Positions 36,101-46,274 of a stretch of DNA of 64,000 bases are shown piece after piece. This DNA comes from Casuarina equisetifolia. Lineage: Eukaryota > Streptophyta > Magnoliopsida > Fagales > Casuarinaceae. Numbering within the stretch: the stretch's first letter is position 1; the number at the start of each line of letters is the position of its first letter. The notes under the pieces were generated by a model. It was not told the DNA's origin, ran no database searches, and was given only the letters and a program-made list of their open reading frames with translations. A program made the position numbers and the translations under genes. The stretch covers positions 131,501 through 195,500 of the forward strand of contig CM052361.1 in the NCBI GenBank assembly GCA_028551475.1. Reading direction: 5' to 3'.

Positions 36101-36372
36101 GCCATTGGTGACAAGCATTAAGGTTCTGTAATTCTGACATGCATTTTAGTCCAGTGAGGCTCAAAACTTGCTATTCACTTATGTTGCGCAAAACCATAAT
36201 GGCTATGCCTTTAGCCTGTTCATGCAGGACTTCTATAAAAGTGGTAGTTGAATACCAAATAATCACATTTTTTTAGTTCCATAAGATGTCAATAAGAAAT
36301 GCAACTAATACTGAAAGGATATAGTTGGTCAATGTGTTTCGGAAGAAAGTTTTCTCTTTCACTCAATTATAG
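33176..36372. other. AT-rich stretch, no gene recognised
   Basis: No conserved coding block detected between the AMMECR1-like exon and the kinesin fragment. It may hold intron-derived sequence of either. Confidence 0.5.
35816..35863. repeat. (CA)n/(TG)n microsatellite
   Basis: ACACACACAC passes directly into GTGTGTGGTGTGTG repeats, forming a potential hairpin. Confidence 0.9.
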
Positions 36373-36955
36373 GACGAGATAGCAAGAAACTCTCGTTTTC
36401 AATGAAGGTAATTTCTCTTACTTTTCCTGTTCCTCATGATAATGTCATATATGCACGTATTGTCTCAGACTTGATATTATTTTTGTGTTAGTGCAGGCAT
36501 ATATGGTGGAATTATACAAGGATAGTCTTGTAGATCTTCTTAAACCAAGTGATGTGGAAAGCTTAAAATTGGATATTAAGAAAGATTTAAAGGCAAGTGT
36601 CATTATTTAGTACCCTTGTGATATATTCTTATGAGAAATATTGTGAAGAGTTTCAATTTGCAAAACGGTCAATGTTATGGATTATGATTGGTCTAGTTAG
36701 TTAATATTGTTCCTCTTTAAAAGCTTCTCTTGATATCAAAGTATTTTGTGATGTTAGGGTATGGTCGTTGTGGAGAATGTGACTATCGTTTCATTTTCGA
36801 CAATTGAGAAATTGAAGAGCATTATTTAAAGAGGAATCAAATTACGACATACATCAGAAACTCGAATGAGTAGAGAAAGTTCAAGGTCTCACATGATACT
36901 TTCAATTGTTATTGAAAGTACCAACCTTCAAACTCAGTCTACTGCAATAGGAAAG
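36373..36955 (+). pseudogene. KCBP-type kinesin fragment (three exons)
   Basis: Exons 36373-36407, 36497-36592 and 36758-36955 keep phase and encode SKKLSFSMK-AYMVELYKDSLVDLL, SLKLDIKKDLK-GMVVVENVTIVS, then RHTSETRMSRESSRSHMILS and IESTNLQTQSTAIGK. This is the C-terminal motor of kinesin-like calmodulin-binding protein (kinesin-14), including the SSRSH switch I motif. A TAA at 36827 replaces the usual Gln codon before RG, so the fragment cannot make a motor. The donor after 36592 is GCAAGT. Upstream motor exons (P-loop) and downstream exons (DLAGSE switch II) are not present; a copia element starts 47 bp after the last exon. Confidence 0.8.
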
Positions 36956-37002
36956 GTAACAAACTTATTCATCTAGGAATATATGATAAGATCAGCCTTA
37001 TG

Positions 37003-37254
37003 TGTTGGAGATACGTCCGCATATTCCAGTTTATATTTTCCTGATATAGGTCCATATTCTTTCCTTATGGCATAGGTTTATTATGGATATTACTTGTATA
37101 TGAATTAATGTAATATTTCGTTCATTGTCTATATTCTTTCCATGTTAGTTTGGTCCTTCTGTTATATAAGGACGAGTCTTGTACTGAATTACTTGAGCAA
37201 GTAAATATACAATTCCCAAACACTGGCCCGTTTTCTCTTTTTCCTCTTGTTACA
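37003..37254 (+). repeat. 5' LTR of the copia element
   Basis: TGTTGGAGATACGTCC ... TCTTGTTACA. It includes a TATA-like GTTATATAAGGACGAG near 37160. Confidence 0.92.
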
Positions 37255-40200
37255 TGGTATCAAGAGCCAAATTTTTCTTCCCGCTTCCGCTTCTTGTTCT
37301 GATCATCTATGTCTTTTTTTTAACTCCCGTTTTTTACTCTAACCTGCAAAATACGTTAGCACTCCGGCGTAGCAATTAGTAATCCAATACGTAGAAACAA
37401 CCAAAAGAGAGTTTTTTTTACCTTTCATCATGCCTTCTGCCAGTCAAGACCTTGATGCTCCCATCATTGAGGATATCACGTATGAGCCACCTTCCCCTAC
37501 CAATGAAAACCCCACACCAGCCCTGGGTTCTACCGGCTCAACCTTGGCTGTTCCACCTCAGCCTATTCCAGCTCATCCACTGGCCTGGTTTCCCTACACG
37601 GCACCCTCCTCTGGGTGGCCCGTTATGATGCCCCACCCTTATGTTTACTCTGCGCCTCCAGCCCAGCCTTCGCAACCGAGTCTAGGCCCTTCTCCATTGG
37701 GCCTACCCACCGTCCACCCCGATGGTCTGAACCCATTGTCTGCAGCCCACCCTGATTCTGCCCCAACTGGGGGCGGGCCTTATCTCGGGTCTGGTTTGCC
37801 TCCTCTCGGGCCCTCCCTTGGGTCAGGTCCCGTCGGGTCGGGGCCGGACCCCTACCCGTTCCCCAACCCAGAAACTTTCCCCAATTCTTTTCCGGTTCAA
37901 CTCAGGTCGGATCCCTACCCGACATTTCTGTCGGGCCCTTTCCCTAATTTTGGCTTCGTTCACAACCGCCTGGAGACTGGTGATGCCCTCTACACGGCGG
38001 CGTCTGACAGACCAGAACTCCATTTGATCGGCCATCAACTCACCGGCACCGATAACTTCATTATCTGGGCTCGCGACATCCATTGCGCTCTCGTCACCAA
38101 GGACAAGGATGGTTTCCTTGACGGAACCATCCCCGTTCCCTCCGACGAGCGTCTCGCCAAGCAATGGCAAAAATGTTCGCAGTTGGTCCGCACATGGCTC
38201 GGCAACTGCATTGCCCCGGACGTCGTTGCCGGTCTACCTCCCACGGAGGATGCTCACACTCTCTGGGACAGTATCACAGAGATGTACAGCAAGGCCGATC
38301 GGGTGAAGCGTTTCCAGCTTCACCAAGCCCTTACCGAATTGAAACAAGGCAACCTCTCCGTGGTTGTCTGTTTCAATCGCTTCGCCGCGATTTGCAATGA
38401 ACTAGACAGCGTCGAAGAGAAACTCGATGGACCGGAAGCAACCATACGGCAGTACCGCTCCATCAAAGAACAAGATCGGGTAACCCATTTTTTATTGATT
38501 CTAAATGAATCTTACTCACCTTTACGATCACAGGTTCTTACCATGGAGCTGCCGCCGTCCATCCGCCGTGTCTTCCATCTCGCCGTTCAGGAAGAAAATC
38601 ACCGTCTCGCATCCTCTGAATACCTTCGCGTCGGTGACACGGTCGTCCTCTCAGCTCGGGCTCCTCCTTCCTCGCGCCTCGTTGCTGGTCGCTCTGTTCC
38701 TGGTGGCTGGATCGCCCAGGCGGCGCGCTTAGGTCACACAGGAAATGACCTTGCGCCTTCTCACTATGGGATGGACGGCCCAGATCATAACCCTAGATAT
38801 GAAGGCCCCTTTTTCCCTTCAGGCGCGCATGGATCTGACGCCTTTCATGACGCCACGCCAGCCCCCGCGGTCAAACGATCTAACGGCGTGCGCTCCTCGC
38901 GCTCTTTTACGGGCTCGCGCGGCCTGAACTCAGCCCGCTCGCGATCCAGTAGCGTGGTCTGTGAATATTGCAAGAGGCCCAACCATTCTAAGGCCCAGTG
39001 CTGGCGTCTTCATGGCAAGCCCACGGACCGCAACACCTCTGACAAGGAAGCCTTCATAAATCAACTTACTGCTATTTCTGGGGAACAAATTGAACATCCT
39101 CTCAGCGAGAATCAGCTCAAACAAATCGTGCAAGCCCTTTCCAATGTCGGCATTCTAGACAAAATTAGCAATTTTGCAGGTACATCTTTCTGTCTTATGA
39201 GCTCGATTTCTTCTCATGCATGGATTATTGACTCTGGTGCCAGTGACCATATTATTTGCCACCCAAAATTTTTTTCCAAAATTCACAATAATCACCCCTT
39301 CACTACCGTCCGCCTCCCTAATGGGAACATTACCTCTGTCACCCAAATTGGCGACGTTACTCTTAGCCCACACCTCACCCTCCATAATGTTCTTTTTGTT
39401 CCCGAATTCCAATTTAATCTCATTTTCGTTTCCAAAGTTTGTGCTTCCAATAATTGTCACCTTATTTTTGATTCTCAATTTTGTCTTTTTCAGGCCCGTT
39501 CGACTGGCAAACTGATGGGCTTGGGTAGGGTCGTTCATGGTCTCTATTTTTGGGTTTCTTTTCCTGTGAATTTTATCTTCCCTTCTTCTAATTCCCTGTT
39601 TCAGGGCTCCTTTTGTAACGCCAATAATATTAATAATATTTCTCTTTTTCATCAACATTTAGGCCACAGTGCCACCTTCCCTCACCCTCAATGTCCCGTT
39701 TGCCCCCTCGCTAAACAATCCAGGAACCCTTTCCCTTCCAGCTCTTCTCGTACCACTTCTCTTTTTGCTCTCCTTCACATCGACATTTGGGGGCCTTACC
39801 ACACGCCCCATCGTGATGGTTCTCATTTTTTTCTTACTCTTGTCGATGACTATTCTCGAGGTACTTGGGTCTTTCTCATGCAATCTAAGTCCCAAGTCCT
39901 CTCCCATCTCATCCGTTTTTTTACCCTTATCAAAACCCAATTTCACACCTCCGTTCAACGTGTTCGTACGGACAATGCCCGTGATTTTTTTAATCATGAC
40001 TGTTCGTCCTTCTTCTCCTCTCACGGCATCCTCCATGAGAGTTCTTGCACCTATACCCCTCAGCAAAATGGGATTGTTGAACGCAAACACTGCCACCTCC
40101 TCGAAGTTGCTCGCTCCCTTAAACACCAAGCCTCCATTCCTGAAAAAATTTGGGGTGATTGTGTGGTCACTGCTGCTTACTTAATCAATCGCATGCCTTC

Positions 40201-42536
40201 TCAAGTTCTTGACGGAAAGACCCCCTTTGAATTACTTTTTGGGAAGCCCTTTGATATTGGGCATCTTCATATTTTTGGTTGCTTGTGCTTTGCTGCCACT
40301 GTTGGTCCTCGAGACAAATTAGGGCCTTGTGCCACCCAGTGTGTTTTTATAGGGTACCCTCCTCTTCAGAAGGGTTATCGTGTTTTGGACATCTCCACTG
40401 GCCGTTTCTTTATCAGTCGTGATGTTATCTTTCACGAGACCGTTTTTCCATTTCAGTCTTCACAGGTTACAGATTCTCCAGCTACGCCCTTGAGCAGCCC
40501 TCGTCCATTCATGCCCGATGATGTTGATGCCCCTTTGGCTCCTTTTGTGCTGGTTGGACCTCCGGGCACAATTCCCCTTAGCTCGACTCCAGCAGCTCCT
40601 ACCTCCTCTCCTCCAGAGGCTCCTCCCGTGTTGGTTCCTCCATCCCCTATGGCCGTTCCTAATGACTCTCTTGCACTTGTCCCTTATGTGCCACCTGTGT
40701 CTGAGACCTCTCCTTCTCCACCACCCGTGGTCCCTCTTGTACCGCCCGTGGTTGAGACCTCCATTTCTCCACCACCCGTTGTGCCTCCTCGGCGTTCTGG
40801 TCGAGCTACTAGGCCTCCCACTTGGACTGAGGATTACATCTGCTCCAGCTTGGTTGCTCCTGGTTCGGTTTATCCCATTTCATCATATGTTAGCTTCACT
40901 CACCTTTCTCCTGCTCATTTGTGCTATATTAGTCAGATTTTTGCAGAAGTGGAACCCTCTTCTTATCATGAGGCTTCCCAGGATCCCAAATGGCAACAGG
41001 CCATGACCGCTGAACTTCAGGCTTTTGCTGCAAATCACACTTGGGATCTCATTCCTCGTCCCCCTCATCGTCGCCCCATTGGTTGCAAATGGGTTTATAA
41101 GATCAAACACAAGGCTGATGGTTCCATTGAACGCTATAAGGCCCGGCTCGTCGCTAAGGGCTATACTCAAAAGGAAGGCTTTGATTATCAAGACACTTTC
41201 TCTCTTGTTGCTAAGGAAGGTACTGTTCGTTCTTTTCTTGCTGTTGCTGCTTTTCGTGATTGGCCTCTCCACCAGATGGATGTCCATAATGTTTTTCTCC
41301 ATGAGGACTTGGATGAGGAGATTTACATGGACCTTCCTCCGGGATTACGCAGACAAGGGGAGTCTTTAGTCTGTCGTCTTCGTAAATCCCTTTATGGCCT
41401 CAAACAAGCCTCTCACCAATGGTATGCTAAGTTTACTTCTGCGCTTCTCTCTGCGAACTTTCGCCAATCCCGCCATGATTATGCCTTGTTTACATGGAAG
41501 AAAGGTACTTCTTCCATTTTTCTCTTGATATATGTCGATGACATCCTAATCATGGGCAACAATCCAACTGCTATTGCACGGTTCAAGCAATATCCACACT
41601 CCACATTCCACATTAAAGACCTTGGTCCCCCCAAGTATTACTTGGGTATTGAAATAGCTCGCTCTGAGAAAGGAATTTGCCTTAGTCAACGCAAATTTGT
41701 TATGGAAATCATTTCTGAAGCTGGTCTATCTGGATGCAAACCAACAGTCATTCCGTTTGAACAAAATCTGAGCCTCACAACCCCAGCGTATGACAATGGA
41801 GTATCACCTCTGGATGAGGATCCGCCATTTAAAGATCCCTCTAGTTACAAGAGACTAGTTGGAAAATTCATCTATCTCACTATGACAAGACCTGACATTT
41901 GCTATGCCGTCCAGATTCTTAGTCAATTTATACACAATCCAAAACAATCTCATATGAATGCAACCCTCAAAGTAGTAAAATACTTGAAGGGATGTCCAGG
42001 TTTGGGAATTCTTCTATCCAGAAATTGTAACATGGAAATGAAAGCCTATTGCGACACCGATTATGCCACTTGCCCGATGAGCAGAAGATCAACGACTGGT
42101 TTTTGTATCAAACTTGGGGATTCTCTACTATCATGGAAGACCAAGAAGCAATCGACCGTCTCATTATCATCTGCTAAATCAGAATATCGTGCTATGGCCA
42201 AGACCACTTGTGAAGTCATTTGGTTGAGGGGACTACTTCGGGATCTAGGGGTTCTAGTGAAAGGCCCTACACTTCTGTTTTGTGATAACGATGCTGCTCT
42301 TAAACTTGCTGCAAATCCTATGGTCCATGAAAGAACAAAGCACATCGAAAGTTGACTGTCACTTCACAAGAGATAAAATTCAAGATGGAATCATCAAGAC
42401 AAAAGAGATACGAACAACGGAACAACCTGCTGACATCTTCACAAAAGCTCTCTGTCAAAAACAACATACCTATCTCTTAAGCAGGCTTGGTGTGTTTGAT
42501 GTTTACAAACCACCCAAACCACCAGCTTGAGGGGAG

Positions 42537-42787
42537 TGTTGGAGATACGTCCGCATATTCCAGTTTATATTTTCCTGATATAGGTCCATATTCTTTCCTT
42601 ATGGCATAGGTTTATTATGGATATTACTTGTATATGAATTAATGTAATATTTCGTTCATTGTCTATATTCTTTCCATGTTAGTTTGGTCCTTCTGTTATA
42701 TAAGGACGAGTCCTGTACTGAATTACTTGAGCAAGTAAATATACAATTCCCAAACACTGGCCCGTTTTCTCTTTTTCTCTTGTTACA
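42537..42787 (+). repeat. 3' LTR of the copia element
   Basis: Nearly identical to the 5' LTR; starts after the CTTGAGGGGAG tract. Confidence 0.92.
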
Positions 42788-43400
42788 AAAATAAGTAGGT
42801 GAAAAATTAATCCAAAAAATGAAGGAAAGAAATGGAGTGGAATGAAATGGTAGTGCAGGGAAGCTAGTTTTGTTTCGGGCCTAACCTCGTGTCCGGCGTC
42901 CATCCATGGAAAGCTCACTTTGCAGGCTTCCAAGGTAAAAACTTGAATATATATTGCATGCTATGCAATAAATAGTTTTCTCGTAGTGCTCACGAGTCTT
43001 AGATTCACCTTTCTTTCTCATCTACCCTTCTTCTAAAACAAACTAGGCGCTTTTTCATTTAAAGAGCCGTTGTCACCGAACAACGTTTAACTCCTGGCTT
43101 CAGTGACATGTGCAGGTATCTATAGAGCCCCATGCATGATTAGGGCCTACAAAAGGACGATTGGATAGTCCAGCTTCACATCGTTGTGATATCATTCCGT
43201 AGTCTTATATCAAAACTATCTAATTGACTGTTATTAGAGAAATCTGCCACGAGTCGCGCATCGGGCGGTCGACCATCATCTTTCTCCACCCACAGGATCT
43301 CACGGCTAATAGTCCTCCAAGAATTTAAGCCTTGATTTATGGTTGGCGTGACTTTTCTATTATAAGTTTAAGCCTAGTGGTCCTATGTATTTAATGACTT
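42788..43400. other. Spacer before the first ankyrin gene
   Basis: No coding block recognised. Confidence 0.5.
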
Positions 43401-43404
43401 TGGG

Positions 43405-43540
43405 TATAAAATATTATACTCCTCTGATGTACAAAGAAAAAATGTTCTCAAAATTGTAGCCATCTCAAAATTGATAGCGCTCTCTCTCTCTCTTCTCGTT
43501 TTGGGATTCTTCATATTCCCTTAGCTGTCACTCCCAAGGA
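43405..43540 (+). promoter_or_regulatory. TATA box and CT-rich leader of ankyrin gene 1
   Basis: TATAAAATA at 43405 is followed 75 bp later by a (CT)n tract (43482-43495) and then the ATG at 43541, a typical plant core promoter layout. Confidence 0.55.
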
Positions 43541-45214
43541 ATGGAAGAGAGTTCGAGAGATGCTGTCACTCCCCAGCAGATGAATGAGTTGAGAAATGCT
43601 GTCACTCCCAGCAGATGAATGAGTTGGGAAATGCTGCTGAAAATGGATCGGTAGATTGCTTGTACTCACTGATAAGCGGGGACATAGATATTTTGGATAA
43701 GATCGATAAGATGCCATTTGTGGAGACTCCACTGCATAGGGCTGCAGTTGAAGGGCAAATCGAGTTTTCCATGGAGATCTTGACATTGAAGAGGTCATTT
43801 TCTAAGAAATTGAACAAAGATGGTTACACCCCATGAACCTTGCTTTGGAAAAGAATAAAACAGAAATGGTGCACTGTCTACTTGATTTTGATGAAGAACT
43901 TGTTCGTGTCCACGGAAAGAATGGTCTCACTCCTTTGCATCATGTAGCTCGAAAAGGAAATCTTCATCTTTTGGTCATATTTCTACAAGCATGTCCGAGA
44001 TCTGTTCAGGATGTAACAAATAAGAAAGAGACTGTTTTGCATGTTGCCTTGAAGTCTAAAAAGTTCGAAGCTTTTCAGCTCCTGTTGGGATGGCTTCGGC
44101 GGACTTGGTTTAGACAAGCCTATTCGTGGGAGAAGAAGTTGCTGAATGCGAAGGACAAGGACGGTCACACTGTGTTGGACATTGCAGTATTGTGGAAGAA
44201 GAAGTTGGATTCCAAGGATGTGGAAGATAACATTGCGTTGGGCATCGCAGAAGCTGAAAAGCTACACGAGGCAAGTTCTCTTCTCTTTTCCAGTAAATCA
44301 TTTTACTTGGCTTTTGGTAGGGATATCCTTTTGAAGTTTGTTTTAGGCCATTTTACCTTGATGGGAAAGGTTATTGTGCATCTTTATATCATGCAGATTG
44401 TGAAATCGCTATTGAAATTTAATTCACCCTTTCGCCATGCGATTGATTTAAAGTCCAACGACTCAAACTATCTACATCATTCAAAATATTGCAAAGGCCA
44501 TCAAATAAAGAGGCCGAGGAAAAGACCAAGCATAAGGAAGATCCAAAGATTGAGGAGAAGCAAGAGATCGGAGATAAGCAAGTTCAATATTTCATAGATT
44601 ACTTCAAAAGTCCAGTGAGCTTGGAAGATAAGATATATATATTCTTTCTTCGTCAAACAGCTAACATTTCAGATAGCACTCGCAATGCATTGTTGGTGGT
44701 TGCTGTACTACTTTTGACTATCAACTACCAAGCAACGATCACCCCACCTGGAGGAGTTTGGCAAGACAACTCTCACAGTAAGTTCCAGAACAGAATCAGG
44801 GCTGGTTTCAATAGTGGATTCTTCGCACCCCCCTCCCCGTATGCTGTAGGGACAGCAACCATGGAAGAAAATATTTTTGTTCTCATCTCTGTCCTAAATT
44901 GCGTATCCTTTTTTGTGTCAATCTTTTCACTAATTCTACTCCTTCCCACTGATTTTAGAAGTGGAATGTTTGGTTTACCCCTTTATGTCCTCTCTTTATG
45001 TTTTCTTGCAGCTTTATTCATCATAGCTCCCATCAAAGTTTTCCCATTTCATATGCCACGCAATTATTATATATTGTTTTGTGTTTTTTCTCCTTTGTTG
45101 TTTCTAGCTTTGCAAGGCTTCGTGCTTTATAGGCGAAAAAAGCTTGTGCAAGCCTTTATTCGTCAACCGAAAGAGCTTGATCCAAGCTTACATATGTCAT
45201 CCACATTATTTTAG
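43541..45214 (+). pseudogene. Ankyrin-repeat/PGG-domain membrane protein gene 1, broken
   Basis: Exon 1 (43541-44270) encodes MEESSRDAV..., then NAAENGSVDCLYSLISGD, VETPLHRAAVEGQ, NLALEKNKTEMVHCLL, GLTPLHHVARKGNLHLL and ETVLHVALKSKKFEAFQLLL, i.e. four to five ankyrin repeats. It ends with a GCAAGT donor. Exon 2 follows a CATGCAG acceptor near 44397 and ends with a PGG domain: SDSTRNALLVVAVLLLTINY, TITPPGGVWQ, then three more membrane helices and RRKKLVQAF. Proteins of this family (ACD6/BDA1 group) act at membranes in defence signalling. Damage seen: a ~36-bp tandem duplication near 43559-43629 that shifts frame, a one-base loss near 43833 (GYTP/MNLALEK), and a frame change around 44490 before the PGG exon body. 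At least part of this could be assembly error, but three lesions favour a pseudogene. Confidence 0.75.
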
Positions 45215-46270
45215 CCTACCCCACAAGATATGGTGTGAGTTTTAGCCTTCCTTCTCACATCTGTTTGGATTCTCTCAGTCTTACCACCCTCTTTCTCTAC
45301 AGGCTTGCTTTCTGTCATATCTGTGAACTCACGTGAGTGGTTAGGTAGGTCTCCTACACTAAAACTCACTAGTTTAAGAGAATTACAAAGACAGGATCTG
45401 GTGTACTCTTTTTAAGTTTATATATCTTCTGTAAGAACATCGGAAGAGTGAATTCGTGAGATGTCTACTAAGTTGTTTTGTTTGTGAGATGTCTACTTAG
45501 CGTATTTGTATCAATGTATTTGTACTCTTATTAAGATTTCCTTTAGAAGATTATCTAGTTCTCTACTTCAACATCTATGCAAGTAAAATCAATTTTATGA
45601 GAATCTCATGGAAGATTTGTTCCTATTAACTATCAGATAGATGAAGTTTTGACAATAGGGTTCTGAAAACATATTGCTCACTCGTTCCAGCAACCAACAG
45701 CGAAAAACATTCTTCGATTAGACTTGCATTGAAGGCCAGCACAAACCAAAGAAAAGAAGTTGGAAACAAACGAGGTGTGCGTTCATATGTGAGAGTAGTT
45801 TCCATTCCAAAACATATGAATGACTACAAGACCAGAAACGGTGAGTGGGCTCAATAAGGAGGGCGAGTCTTGAGAAAATTACCTAAGCGAAAATCAGCAA
45901 AAAGGACCTTTTACTGAGATTGACTAAGAGACTGAGAAAACAATGTGAGCAAGTGAGTTTCGTATGTGTTTGAGAACATTAGATCTGTTCAAATTTTTCT
46001 CACGCTAAATATACTTGGAATTGACAAAGTAGTTTAAATAGACTCAAATAACAATCATAGGAAAACCGAAACCCACGATAACTTTCTCTCTACTCCTAAA
46101 AGTTCCCCAAATTTTGGAAGTTTGAAATTCGAAATCCTACCCATCCAACTTCGATTCTTGCCACCGTATGGCGGTGATGGCTGCCCCCCCAACTATGAAG
46201 GGGGCCCCCTTTTGTCGTCGGCCTGTTTAGGCGGGCCCTGATATGGACTTGCAGAAATTTTTCCCCAAAT
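45215..46270. other. Intergenic, no gene recognised
   Basis: AT-rich sequence; nothing beyond the ankyrin gene 3' flank. Confidence 0.55.
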
Positions 46271-46274
46271 CTCC

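Larger units (their letters stand above)
37003..42787 (+). mobile_element. Ty1/copia LTR retrotransposon, young, almost whole
   Basis: LTRs at 37003-37254 and 42537-42787 differ by one substitution and one single-base length change. The primer-binding site TGGTATCAAGAGCC (tRNA-Met) follows the 5' LTR directly, and CTTGAGGGGAG precedes the 3' LTR. One long gag-pol frame (37430-42355) covers a Pro-rich N-terminus, a copia gag domain (LTGTDNFIIWARDI), a CCHC knuckle (CEYCKRPNHSKAQC), protease (WIIDSGASDH), integrase (HQHLGH, CPVCPLAKQ, LVDDYSRGTW), reverse transcriptase (LIYVDDILIMG) and RNase H (CDNDAALKLAANP). It appears to carry about one break. No matching target duplication is visible (TTATG before, AAAAT after). 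LTR similarity implies insertion well under a million years ago at usual plant rates. Confidence 0.92.

Noticed and set aside
33072-36955. Helitron or Pack-MULE explanation for the two gene fragments
   Set aside because: No CTRR hairpin terminus or long terminal inverted repeats could be seen, so the mechanism is left open.
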